64,000 bases of DNA from Olsenella_L sp051876355 (GTDB taxonomy: Bacteria; Actinomycetota; Coriobacteriia; Coriobacteriales; Atopobiaceae). The position numbers and the translations under genes are program-made. The stretch is from contig JBJEHU010000033.1 in assembly GCA_051876355.1 (NCBI GenBank), forward strand, positions 1 to 64,000, read 5' to 3'. The notes below the pieces were generated by a model. It did no database searches, was not told the DNA's origin, and worked only from the letters and a program-made list of their open reading frames with translations. Positions 1 to 7,260 of the stretch are shown piece by piece (positions within the stretch are counted from its first letter, which is position 1; each line of letters begins with the position of its first letter).

Positions 1-39
1 GTTCGGCGGCGACAGGAATTCCTGCGGTTATGCTGGAGG

Positions 40-453
40 TCACCAGTCATTTCGCCAGATTTCCAGCACCGGCAAGCCTGGCGCAGCTTTTGCTCTGATG
101 TACTCGCCGAGAGCATGGCTGCTGGCAAGTTCATTCATTGCTGTCTGCTGCGCGTCATCATGCTCGACGATATGGCTCAAGGCTCCTATGAGCTCGCCAG
201 CTGTTCGGCTTCTTGCTTTGCCGCTGCGCACGTCTTCCATGATCTCGTAGAAGAGTCTGCTGTCCAAGACCGCGCAGACGAGTGCGGATCTGCTTATCTT
301 CCGGCATGGCAGTAGATCCTGCCTTATTGCCATGCATATGTCTGATATCCGGTCTGCATTCAGGACACGCCGAGACGGATCGAACCCACATCGATTGGGT
401 AGTACCGAGAACGTTGACGCAATGGCCCATGCTGCCCAGAGCGCGGAGGCCAT
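40..453 (-). CDS. hypothetical protein, 137 aa
   Basis: This is an open frame on the minus strand downstream of the toxin-antitoxin pair. I do not recognise the protein. The second half (residues about 45-137) has ordinary amphipathic composition, with runs such as RLFYEIMEDVRSGKA, while the first 40 residues look less protein-like. An internal Met at 333 (MAIRQDLL) is an equally good start, and neither start has a convincing ribosome binding site. It lies in the accessory, lower-GC left end of the window, so it may be the remnant of a larger gene. Existence as a real gene is uncertain. Confidence 0.25.
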   Translation of the reverse strand: MASALWAAWAIASTFSVLPNRCGFDPSRRVLNADRISDICMAIRQDLLPCRKISRSALVCAVLDSRLFYEIMEDVRSGKARSRTAGELIGALSHIVEHDDAQQTAMNELASSHALGEYIRAKAAPGLPVLEIWRNDW

Positions 454-590
454 GCCTCGGGTGCCTGCAAAGATTAGCCATGCAGGTCTTAGCAGACAAC
501 GTCACTTCGCCTCATGGGTCTTGCTGCAGAGTGTGATGGCATAGCGAGTGGGATAGCTTTGCTGCCGCATGGCTCCTGTAGCTGTGCCGG

Positions 591-905
591 CTACCAGATG
601 CTGCGTGAGAAGTCCGAAAGTAGATGGCGAATGCGGTATATGATTAGGCACTCGCCTTCCATGTAGTAGAAGACCTTGAAGTTGTAGACGTTGACCGATC
701 GATATTCATGAAGTGTCGGCGCTGGAGGATCAAACTGGTAGACGGGGTGCTGTTCGGCCTCGTCGAGCAGCCGTTCGAATGTCGAGAAGAATTCGTCCTC
801 GAGTCGATCGACGAACGCATGGTCTCGATACGTGAGGACATAGTCTTCAAGTTCGCCGAGGTCCCTCACTGCATCATCTGTGAGCAGATATTCTCGGCAC
901 TTCAC
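591..905 (-). CDS. RelE/ParE family type II toxin
   Basis: A 104-residue protein of typical RelE/ParE toxin size and pattern: an N-terminal strand, two helices (residues about 12-50), then strands ending in the pattern FKVFYYMEGECLIIYRIRHL followed by the short FSRSIW tail. Such toxins act as ribosome-dependent mRNA nucleases or gyrase poisons; which one applies cannot be read from the sequence. The start is GTG at 905 and overlaps the antitoxin stop as GTGA, so the pair is translationally coupled, antitoxin first. The antitoxin neighbour makes the assignment firm at the family level. Confidence 0.82.
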   Translation of the reverse strand: MKCREYLLTDDAVRDLGELEDYVLTYRDHAFVDRLEDEFFSTFERLLDEAEQHPVYQFDPPAPTLHEYRSVNVYNFKVFYYMEGECLIIYRIRHLLSDFSRSIW

Positions 906-1174
906 GAGCTTCGCCTTGCCTTGAGCGCTTGGCGAGCTGTTTCCGCATTCAGGAGCGTGAGGCTGCCTGATGTTTCGCGCTTCTCGGTCTCCCGGATGGC
1001 CCTAGAAAACGAACGTTCTTCAGCGCTTGCCGCTGCATTCCATGTGTCATAGTCGATCATTGCCCACTTGGGACGGCCGTTCTGGGTGAGCACGACGACC
1101 TCTCCATCATCGGTGAACTGCGACACGGATTTGATGTCAGCTCGGAAGCTGCTTACGGGAACGATTTTGGGCAT
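902..1174 (-). CDS. Phd/YefM family antitoxin
   Basis: A 90-residue DNA-binding antitoxin. The N-terminal half (MPKIVPVSSFRADI...VVVLTQNGRPKWAMIDYDTW) is the Phd/YefM fold: a short helix, then strands with the hallmark TQNGRP turn. The C-terminal half is charged and probably unfolded until it wraps around the toxin. I chose the ATG at 1174 because GAGGTG lies about 6 bases upstream; the ATG at 1180 is too close to that site. It is the first gene of the pair and is expected to repress its own promoter by binding the palindrome at 1192-1213, usually more tightly with toxin bound. Confidence 0.85.
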   Translation of the reverse strand: MPKIVPVSSFRADIKSVSQFTDDGEVVVLTQNGRPKWAMIDYDTWNAAASAEERSFSRAIRETEKRETSGSLTLLNAETARQALKARRSS

Positions 1175-1191
1175 GACCATCACCTCGCATG

Positions 1192-1216
1192 AATAGAAGA
1201 AATTTCTTCTATTATA
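1192..1216 (-). promoter_or_regulatory. toxin-antitoxin promoter and operator palindrome
   Basis: A perfect 22-bp palindrome (1192-1213, half-site AATAGAAGAAA) lies just upstream of the antitoxin. On the minus strand a TATAAT -10 element sits at 1216-1211 and overlaps the edge of the palindrome. Repressor binding there would block RNA polymerase, as expected for autoregulated Phd/YefM systems. The -35 is weak. Confidence 0.75.
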
Positions 1217-1432
1217 CCGTATGGATGGCACAAGATACCGCCAATGCCGTTGGCATGTCCTTCTTGGTTGCATGTTCCGATTCAGTATGTGCAGGTGAAC
1301 TCTCTTCTCCTGTGAGGCATTGATTGCGGCAAAGAATCTTAATCTTGCGTATAGGCACAGCTGGAGCGGTCAGTCTCAGCAGCGCTTCGCTCTGTATTCA
1401 TGCTGGATGTCCTCCGTCAGCATGCTATCGCG

Positions 1433-1441
1433 TGCTAAAGT
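1433..1441 (+). promoter_or_regulatory. putative extended -10 for the thiamine operon
   Basis: TGCTAAAGT fits an extended -10 (TGnTAnnnT) and lies about 15-20 bases before the TPP riboswitch. The same nine bases occur in the yerC promoter at 32066-32074. There is no good -35. The stretch 1217-1432 upstream holds nothing I can recognise. Confidence 0.45.
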
Positions 1442-1455
1442 GTTTCACGAAGCTA

Positions 1456-1541
1456 AACGGGGGCTGGCGCACGCTGGCTGAGAATGGGCCCAGGGCGGTC
1501 CTGACCGCAGACCTGATCCGGATAATGCCGGCGTAGGGACC
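1456..1541 (+). ncRNA. TPP riboswitch (THI element)
   Basis: The conserved TPP aptamer core is present in order: the CTGAGA box at 1478-1483, then CCTGATCCGGATAATGCCGG and CGTAGGGA closing the structure near 1540. A variable helix (GCGGTCCTGACCGC) sits between them. The aptamer is followed directly by a terminator-like hairpin and then by a thiamine-precursor transporter operon, so thiamine pyrophosphate very probably turns the operon off. Confidence 0.95.
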
Positions 1542-1556
1542 AGAGCAACGTGTTCG

Positions 1557-1587
1557 GGCGCCTTACGGGATGGAGGGCGCCTTTTTT
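1557..1587 (+). terminator. riboswitch-controlled terminator
   Basis: GGCGCC (1557-1562) pairs with GGCGCC (1576-1581) and is followed by six T. The second arm can also pair with GGTGCC at 1588-1593, giving an alternative hairpin just before the GGAAAGG ribosome binding site of the next gene. Position directly after the TPP aptamer points to transcriptional control. Confidence 0.75.
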
Positions 1588-1607
1588 GGTGCCCGGAAAG
1601 GACATGG

Positions 1608-1946
1608 ATGAACTGCTCTGTCGCAATCCAGTATCTGCCGCTCGATGCGGCGACCGATGAAGAGGTGTGCCGCATCGTCGATGCGGTCATCGCCTACATC
1701 GACTCCACGGGCATCGATTACTTCGTGGGACCGTTCGAGACCGCAATCGAGGGCGACTACGACGAGTGCATGGAGATCGTGAAGCAGTGCCAGCTTGTCG
1801 GCGCGAAGGCTGGCTGCAAGCATGTCGCGACCTATGTGAAGATCGACTACCGCTCCGAGGGTGACGTTATGACCACAGAGCACAAGGTGGGGAAGTACCA
1901 TCCCACGGACAGCGAGTTCCAGGGCAGGAGCGAAGACGTTGCCTAG
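1608..1946 (+). CDS. YkoF/MTH1187-type thiamine-binding protein
   Basis: A 112-residue single-domain protein of the thiamine-binding YkoF/DUF77 (MTH1187) family: ferredoxin-like fold starting with SVAIQYLPL, then the helix DEEVCRIVDAVIAYID and the conserved strand-turn segment Y-F-V-G-P-F-E-T-A-I-E-G. Members bind thiamine or its pyrimidine moiety. Start ATG at 1608 has GGAAAGG 6 bases upstream. It is the first gene after the TPP riboswitch and its end overlaps the permease start by 8 bases, so it is part of the uptake operon. Its exact role, soluble carrier or sensor of hydroxymethylpyrimidine, is inferred from ykoFEDC-type operons. Confidence 0.85.
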   Translation: MNCSVAIQYLPLDAATDEEVCRIVDAVIAYIDSTGIDYFVGPFETAIEGDYDECMEIVKQCQLVGAKAGCKHVATYVKIDYRSEGDVMTTEHKVGKYHPTDSEFQGRSEDVA

Positions 1947-2775
1947 CGAGGAAATCTCCGAGGAGATGGAGAAGAAGGCAGAAGCGGCGCTTGCCGAAAG
2001 GAAGAAGAAGGCCCACCGCCGCGCGGTCCTGATTCCGACCATAACGATAGTCGCGCTTCTTGCTATCTGGCAGCTTGTCGTCGTGGTCGGCCTCATTCCG
2101 AACTTCCTTCTGCCGAGTCCGACCCAGGTCATCACGGCGCTCGTGACGGATGCGGGCCTTCTGGCTTCGCACTCCGTGACGACCCTTATCGAGTCCATCC
2201 TGGGCCTCGTGATAGGCGTCGCCGTCGGCTTTGTCGTCGCTGTGCTGATGGATCGCTTCGAGGGTGTGGCCCTGGCCTTGAATCCTCTCGTCACGATCAG
2301 CCAGACGATCCCTACGGTCGCGATCGCTCCGCTTCTCGTCCTCTGGTTCGGCTACGGCCTTGCCCCGAAGATTGTCCTCGTCGTTATCTCCACGTTCTTC
2401 CCCGTGACGGTCTCTCTCGTCTCGGGGTTCCGCTCGGTCGATCCCGATCTTCTTGACCTCATGCGCACGATGAATGCAAGCCGCTGGCAGATCTTTTGGC
2501 AGGTGAAGCTGCCAGCCGCTCTCGGCGAGTTCTACAGCGGCCTGCGCATCTCGGCTACCTATGCAATTGTCGGTGCCGTCATCGCCGAATGGCTCGGCGG
2601 CTTCAGCGGACTTGGCGTGTACATGACGCGTGTCAGGAAGTCGTTCTCCTATGACCGCATGTTTGCCGTGATCATCCTGATCTCGGCCCTCTCCCTTCTC
2701 CTCATGAAGGGCGTCGACGCACTCCAGCATCTCACCATGCCTTGGCTCAAGGCAGAAAGGAAGAACAGAAAATGA
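1939..2775 (+). CDS. ABC transporter permease, thiamine precursor uptake
   Basis: A 278-residue inner-membrane permease of the SsuC/TauC/ThiX type. It has a charged cytoplasmic N-terminus (EEMEKKAEAALAERKKKAHRR), about six hydrophobic segments from residue 30, and the EAA-type coupling loop around residues 190-215 (EFYSGLRISATYAIVGAVIAEW) that contacts the ATPase. The start is TTG at 1939, with AGGGCAGGAG 8 bases upstream, and overlaps the previous gene. The final ATGA is shared with the binding protein start. With its neighbours it probably imports a pyrimidine precursor of thiamine (formylaminopyrimidine or HMP). Confidence 0.88.
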   Translation: MPSEEISEEMEKKAEAALAERKKKAHRRAVLIPTITIVALLAIWQLVVVVGLIPNFLLPSPTQVITALVTDAGLLASHSVTTLIESILGLVIGVAVGFVVAVLMDRFEGVALALNPLVTISQTIPTVAIAPLLVLWFGYGLAPKIVLVVISTFFPVTVSLVSGFRSVDPDLLDLMRTMNASRWQIFWQVKLPAALGEFYSGLRISATYAIVGAVIAEWLGGFSGLGVYMTRVRKSFSYDRMFAVIILISALSLLLMKGVDALQHLTMPWLKAERKNRK

Positions 2776-3827
2776 AGAATCTCTCCCGCCGCGCATTTTT
2801 GGGAGCAGGTGCCCTTGCCTGCACGAGCGCTCTTGCCGCCTGCGGATCCTATGACAACTCCGGCGCACAGTCCCAGTCGCAGAGCTCGTCTTCGTCCTCT
2901 TCGTCTTCGGACTCCTCCGAGACGACGCACATCGACTTCTGCCTCGACTACACGCCGAACACGAACCACACCGGCATCTATGTCGCCCAGAAGAAGGGCT
3001 GGTTTGCCGATGAAGGGCTCGATGTCTCGATCATCCAGCCGGCAGACGATACGGCAGAGACGCTGATCGGCTCCGGCCAGGCACAGATGGGCGTCTCCTA
3101 CCAGGACTACATCGCCAATGCCCTTGCCTCCGACAATCCGCTGCCGATTCAGGCGGTCGCTGCCATCATCCAGCACAACACGTCCGGCATCATGAGCCGC
3201 CAGGAGGATGGCATCACGTCCGCCAAGAAGATGGAGGACCACGTCTATGCGACCTGGGACATGCCGGTCGAGCAGGCCACGATCAAGCAGGTAATGGAGG
3301 CAGATGGCGGCGACTTCTCGAAGCTCAAGATGGTCGCCTACTCCGTGGACGATGAGGTTGCCGGCCTCAAGGCGAACATGTTCGACTGCGTCTGGGTCTA
3401 TGAGGGATGGGCGGTCCAGAACGCTGCCGTCCAGAACTATCCGGTGAACTACTTCAGCTTCATCTCGATGGATCCGGTCTTCGACTTCTACACGCCGGTC
3501 ATCGCCGCAAACAACGACTTCTGCAAGGAGAATCCGGATACGGTCTCTGCCTTCGTGCGCGCTGCGAAGAAGGGCTATGAGTTCGCGATCGACAATCCGG
3601 ATGAGGCTGCCCAGATTCTCTGCGACGAGGTGCCCGAGCTCGATTCTGCCCTCGTGAAGAAGAGCCAGAACTACCTCGCCGGCCAGTATCAGGCAGACGC
3701 CTCCTCCTGGGGCGTCATCGACGCCGATCGCTGGTCTGCCTACTTCAAGTGGCTGAACGACAACAACCTCGTCACGAACCAGCTCGATGTGAATGCTGGC
3801 TGGACGATGGACTATCTCGGAGCCTAG
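2772..3827 (+). CDS. NMT1/THI5-like substrate-binding lipoprotein
   Basis: A 351-residue extracytoplasmic binding protein. The N-terminus carries a twin-arginine-like SRRAFLG signal and a lipobox ending LAAC, so it should be lipid-anchored at about residue 24. A Ser/Gln-rich linker follows, then the NMT1/THI5 domain beginning DFCLDYTPNTNHTGIYVA, which is close to ThiY proteins binding N-formyl-4-amino-5-aminomethyl-2-methylpyrimidine. The start ATG at 2772 overlaps the permease stop (ATGA), with AGGAAG upstream. The riboswitch and ThiXZ-like partners support thiamine-precursor binding; the exact ligand is inferred. Confidence 0.88.
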   Translation: MKNLSRRAFLGAGALACTSALAACGSYDNSGAQSQSQSSSSSSSSSDSSETTHIDFCLDYTPNTNHTGIYVAQKKGWFADEGLDVSIIQPADDTAETLIGSGQAQMGVSYQDYIANALASDNPLPIQAVAAIIQHNTSGIMSRQEDGITSAKKMEDHVYATWDMPVEQATIKQVMEADGGDFSKLKMVAYSVDDEVAGLKANMFDCVWVYEGWAVQNAAVQNYPVNYFSFISMDPVFDFYTPVIAANNDFCKENPDTVSAFVRAAKKGYEFAIDNPDEAAQILCDEVPELDSALVKKSQNYLAGQYQADASSWGVIDADRWSAYFKWLNDNNLVTNQLDVNAGWTMDYLGA

Positions 3828-3830
3828 GCG

Positions 3831-4619
3831 ATGGCAGAGACTGCAGATACACCGGCACTCGTCGCAGACGATCTCGTCCTTTCCTGGGACGGGGTCCATA
3901 TCGTCGTCGACCATGTGAGCATGAGCGTCGCCACGGGGGAGGTCGTCTGTCTCGTCGGACGTTCCGGTTGCGGCAAGACGACGATACTCCATGCCCTCTC
4001 GGGTCTCACCCAGCCCCAGGAGGGCAGGGTGCTCCTGCACGGCGAGGACATCACGGGACATCCCGGCAAGGTGAGCTACATGCTTCAGAAGGACCTCCTT
4101 CTGCCCCACAAGACGATCGAGGACAATGTCTCGCTTCCGCTCGTGCTGGGTGGCATGAAGAAGGAGGAGGCACGGGCGAAGGCAGAACCGCTCTTCGGAA
4201 GGTTCGGCCTCGAGGGGACGCAGAAGAAGTGGCCCTCCGAGCTTTCGGGCGGCATGCGCCAGCGTGCGGCGTTCCTGCGCACCTACCTCATGGGCAACGA
4301 CGTGATGCTCCTCGATGAGCCGTTCAGCGCCCTCGATGCCCTGACCAGGGCTGACATGAGGAGCTGGTACTGCAGCATGGCCGAAGGACTGGGGATGGCA
4401 ACGCTCATGATCACGCACGACGTGGACGAGGCGGTGAGCATGGCAAGGAGGATCTATGTCCTCGGCGGCAACCCTGCCGAAGGGCGCCCGAGCCATCTTG
4501 TCGGCGAGATTGCCGTGCCGCGCGGCGGCATGTCCGCCTCTGCCTTTGCACTTACGGATGACTTCCTCTCCTGCAAGAAGCAGGTGCTCGAGCTTCTCGG
4601 TGCCAACGCTACAAGTTGA
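3831..4619 (+). CDS. ABC transporter ATP-binding protein, thiamine precursor uptake
   Basis: A 262-residue ATPase of the nitrate/sulfonate/taurine class (ThiZ-like). Visible motifs are Walker A GRSGCGKTT, signature LSGGMRQR, Walker B VMLLDEPFSALD and the switch histidine in MITHDVDEA. It starts 3 bases after the binding-protein stop. It energises import by the permease encoded upstream. It is the last gene of the TPP-controlled operon: a GATGGCAG-AAG-CTGCCATC hairpin straddles its stop codon and a second structure follows at 4650-4691. Confidence 0.9.
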   Translation: MAETADTPALVADDLVLSWDGVHIVVDHVSMSVATGEVVCLVGRSGCGKTTILHALSGLTQPQEGRVLLHGEDITGHPGKVSYMLQKDLLLPHKTIEDNVSLPLVLGGMKKEEARAKAEPLFGRFGLEGTQKKWPSELSGGMRQRAAFLRTYLMGNDVMLLDEPFSALDALTRADMRSWYCSMAEGLGMATLMITHDVDEAVSMARRIYVLGGNPAEGRPSHLVGEIAVPRGGMSASAFALTDDFLSCKKQVLELLGANATS

Positions 4620-4636
4620 TGGCAGAAGCTGCCATC
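4618..4636 (+). terminator. short stem-loop at end of thiamine operon
   Basis: GATGGCAG and CTGCCATC form an 8-bp stem with a 3-base loop overlapping the TGA stop. There is no T-run, so it may stabilise the mRNA end rather than terminate. Confidence 0.4.
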
Positions 4637-4649
4637 TGACACGTCCAAG

Positions 4650-4691
4650 GTCCCTTCGGAGGATAATGGATGTCCATATCCGATGAAGGGA
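4650..4691 (+). promoter_or_regulatory. long stem-loop around the upstream patA start
   Basis: GTCCCTTC (4650-4657) pairs with GAAGGGAC (4684-4691). Inside, GGAT and ATGGA pair with TCCAT and ATCC around 4661-4681. The structure buries a strong GGAGGA site and the ATG at 4670, leaving the in-frame ATG at 4700 free. It could be an mRNA switch or a terminator lacking a T-run. Confidence 0.5.
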
Positions 4692-4699
4692 CCTCATTC

Positions 4700-5863
4700 A
4701 TGCCGCTCTCACTCAACTCGGCGCTCTCCACGCTCAAGCCTTCCGGCATCCGCCAGTTCGCGCAGCTTGCCAAGGCGACGCCTGGCTGCATCTCGCTCAC
4801 GCTCGGCGAGCCGGGGGAGACGACGCCAGCCCCTATCCGTGCCGAAGTCGCGCATTCGCTCGAAGAGGGCAAGACGCACTATCCGCCGAACAATGGCACG
4901 CCGGCCCTCAAAGAGGCCATCTCTTCCTATATGGCAGGACGGGGCCTTGCGTTCTCGCCCGATCAGGTCATTGTCACGTCGGGCGCGACCGAAGCCATCT
5001 ATACGATCATGACGACGATCCTGGAGCCGGGCGATGATTTCATCATCCCGACGCCGGCCTTCCTCCTCTACGATGCAATCGCGCGCATCTGCCGTGCCAA
5101 CCCCGTGGCGCTCGATACGGCAGAAGACGGCTTCCAGATAGAGAAGGAGAAGCTCTCTGCCCTTGTTGGTCCCAGGACGAAGGCCATCATCCTGAATTCG
5201 CCCCTGAACCCGACAGGAACGGTGCTCACGAAGAAGAGCCTTGCTGCTGTGGCGGAGCTTGCGAAGGCGCATGACTTCTACGTGATCTGCGACAACGTCT
5301 ATGAGCGGCTCATCTATACCGATGCGTTCGCAGGCTTTGCCGAGAGCTATCCCGAGCTTGCCGACCGGACGATCGTCGTGAACAGCTTCTCGAAGCCGTA
5401 TGCGATGACCGGCTGGCGTCTGGGATGGCTGGCAGCGCCTGCACCTCTCATGGCTGCCCTCTCCATGGTCCATATGTATGCGATATCGAGCGTCGTCTCG
5501 TTCACGCAGGATGCCGCTGTGGCGGCGCTTGCAAGCGATGTGGAGCCATTCCGCAAGAGCTATGAGACGCGCCGCAACATCACGATTGCGGCTCTCGAGA
5601 AGATGGGCATGCCCTGCGTCGTGCCGGAAGGCGCCTTCTATGCGTTTCCGTCGGTTGCGGGCTTTGCGGATACGGATGGCAAGGAGATATCGGCCGAGCG
5701 CTTCTGCATCCGTGCCATCAAGGAGGCAGGCGTCGCGCTTGTGCCGGGCACCTGCTTCGGCTGTGCGGGGCATGTGCGCCTCTCGTATGCGACGGATACC
5801 AAGACGCTCGAAGAGGGCCTGAAGCGCCTTGCCTCCTTCGTGGCGGGCCTGCCCAGGATCTAG
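4700..5863 (+). CDS. patA: class I/II aminotransferase, probable N-acetyl-LL-diaminopimelate aminotransferase
   Basis: A 387-residue fold-type I PLP enzyme. Landmarks are the SGIRQF substrate-loop start, the YPPNNGTPALKEAI segment, NSPLNPTG, the CDNVYERL strand, and the PLP lysine in NSFSKPYAMTGWRLGW. Family context alone would give a generic aminotransferase, but dapL, lysA and dapH lie beside it, which supports transamination of N-acetyl-2-amino-6-oxopimelate in the acetylase branch of lysine synthesis. I prefer the ATG at 4700 (AAGGGA 8 bases upstream, homologue-like N-terminus). An in-frame ATG at 4670 has a stronger GGAGGA site but both lie inside a stem-loop. Confidence 0.8.
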   Translation: MPLSLNSALSTLKPSGIRQFAQLAKATPGCISLTLGEPGETTPAPIRAEVAHSLEEGKTHYPPNNGTPALKEAISSYMAGRGLAFSPDQVIVTSGATEAIYTIMTTILEPGDDFIIPTPAFLLYDAIARICRANPVALDTAEDGFQIEKEKLSALVGPRTKAIILNSPLNPTGTVLTKKSLAAVAELAKAHDFYVICDNVYERLIYTDAFAGFAESYPELADRTIVVNSFSKPYAMTGWRLGWLAAPAPLMAALSMVHMYAISSVVSFTQDAAVAALASDVEPFRKSYETRRNITIAALEKMGMPCVVPEGAFYAFPSVAGFADTDGKEISAERFCIRAIKEAGVALVPGTCFGCAGHVRLSYATDTKTLEEGLKRLASFVAGLPRI

Positions 5864-5889
5864 GCGATCCAAGACACGCAAGCAAGAAG

Positions 5890-5914
5890 AAGGGACAGCC
5901 AGCGGCTGTCCCTT
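5890..5914. terminator. bidirectional terminator between convergent genes
   Basis: AAGGGACAGCC and GGCTGTCCCTT form a perfect 11-bp stem with a 3-base loop. It lies between patA (plus) and the dapL-like gene (minus). No long T-run is present on either side. Confidence 0.65.
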
Positions 5915-5945
5915 CGGCTGTCTATAGAGCTTGTGTCTCTGTGTC

Positions 5946-7085
5946 CTATGGCATGCGGATGAGCCTTTCGTAGACGGAGAGGCCGACCATCAGGATAGAC
6001 TCATCGAAGTTGAAGTCCGCCGCATGGAGTGGAGTCTTCTCGCCGGTGCCGAGAAGCAGGAAGACGCCCGGAAGAGAGCGCTGATACCAGGCAAAGTCCT
6101 CGGCGATGAGGAGCGGCTCGGACAGGAGCTCGAGCTCGGGAAGTGTGGCAAGCGCTTTCTGGAAAAGGCCGGAATCGTTCGTGACGGGAGGATAGCCCTG
6201 AGAGAAGTGGACCTCTGAGGTGCAGCGCTCGGCTTCGGCAGCCCTTGCAGCGAGATCTCTGACCTCGTTCTGGAGGCGCTCGTCCATCGCATCGGAGAAG
6301 ATGCGCAGGGAGCCTTCAAGCACTGCCCTGTCTGCAATCTGGTTCCTGACAGAGCCTGCCTCCATGCGGCCGAACTTCAGGATGCAGGGCTCTTCCTTGC
6401 TGCGTTCCTCGAGAAGCTCTGTGGCCGCACGCTGGAAGCGGCAGGCTGCTGAGAGCGCATCTGCGCCCTGGCCTGCCTTCGCGATATGGGAGGCCTTGCC
6501 GCGGAAGATGACATCAGTCTCATGCGAGCCTGCAAGCAGGGGGCCCGGCTTCGAGGCGAGCGTGCCTTTCGGCAGGTCGGGCCAGAGGTGGAAGCCAAAG
6601 ATGCGGTCAGCATGGACCTTCTTGAAGATGCCCGACTCGCAGACGATGCGGGCGCCTCCGGTCGTCTCTTCTGCCGGCTGGAAGACGAGGAGCACGGAGC
6701 GGGGAAGCTCGTCGGCATGGTCCACGAGATGGTGCGCAAGCCCCAGAAGCATGGCCATGTGTCCGTCATGTCCGCAGGCATGCATCTTGTGCGGATGCGT
6801 CGAGGCGAAGGGGACTCCTGTCGCCTCGCTCACGGGCAGGGCATCCATATCGGAGCGCAGCGCTGTCGTGTGCTCGCTGCCGCGGTCCAGAAAGAGGCAG
6901 ACCGTGGAGCGGCAGGGATGGACGATCTCTGCCTTCTGTCCCTTCGAGAGGAGCGCATCTCTCACCCCTTCGAGCTCATGCTCGATATAGGCAAGCGTCT
7001 CGGGCAGGTCGAAATCGGTCTCGGGTATCTGATGCAGGTCGCGGCGCCATTGGCGCAGGTCCTCTGCTGTCGGCTCTTCAGACAT
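5946..7085 (-). CDS. dapL: M20 amidohydrolase, probable N-acetyldiaminopimelate deacetylase
   Basis: A 379-residue zinc hydrolase of the M20D subfamily. Metal-binding and catalytic signatures are RRDLHQIPE near the N-terminus, RSDMDALPV, MHACGHDGHMAML, FQPAEETTGGAR and the C-terminal ALHAADFNFDE-like segment (TPLHAADFNFDE). Size and motifs match YkuR-type N-acetyldiaminopimelate deacetylases, but also N-acyl-amino-acid amidohydrolases. It is transcribed opposite to patA and lysA, yet sits between them, next to dapH, which makes the lysine-pathway role likely. The final deacylation would release LL-DAP. Confidence 0.72.
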   Translation of the reverse strand: MSEEPTAEDLRQWRRDLHQIPETDFDLPETLAYIEHELEGVRDALLSKGQKAEIVHPCRSTVCLFLDRGSEHTTALRSDMDALPVSEATGVPFASTHPHKMHACGHDGHMAMLLGLAHHLVDHADELPRSVLLVFQPAEETTGGARIVCESGIFKKVHADRIFGFHLWPDLPKGTLASKPGPLLAGSHETDVIFRGKASHIAKAGQGADALSAACRFQRAATELLEERSKEEPCILKFGRMEAGSVRNQIADRAVLEGSLRIFSDAMDERLQNEVRDLAARAAEAERCTSEVHFSQGYPPVTNDSGLFQKALATLPELELLSEPLLIAEDFAWYQRSLPGVFLLLGTGEKTPLHAADFNFDESILMVGLSVYERLIRMP

Positions 7086-7209
7086 GCTTGATTGTCCTTC
7101 CAGTAATGGATTGCATTCTGTTCTTCATTGTGATGCAGCCGTGTGGGGCCGCTGTGGGTACCTCGCATCCATTCTGTTACAGGGATGAGGGCATATCGGT
7201 GCAGCTCCC

Positions 7210-7215
7210 TATAAT
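7210..7215 (+). promoter_or_regulatory. putative -10 of lysA
   Basis: A consensus TATAAT lies 46 bases before the lysA GTG start. No convincing -35 is seen at the right spacing. Confidence 0.5.
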
Positions 7216-7260
7216 CAGATGCAAATATGATTGCTTGTCCAGCATCCAGGGAGGCGCCGC

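Noticed and set aside
360..400. tRNA-like T-loop on the minus strand (GGGTTCGATCC)
   Set aside because: The flanking bases do not pair as a T stem and no anticodon or acceptor arms can be found.
2649..4697. Long minus-strand open frame of 682 codons
   Set aside because: It is antisense to the thiamine transporter genes, with biased His/Arg-rich composition typical of GC-rich shadow frames.
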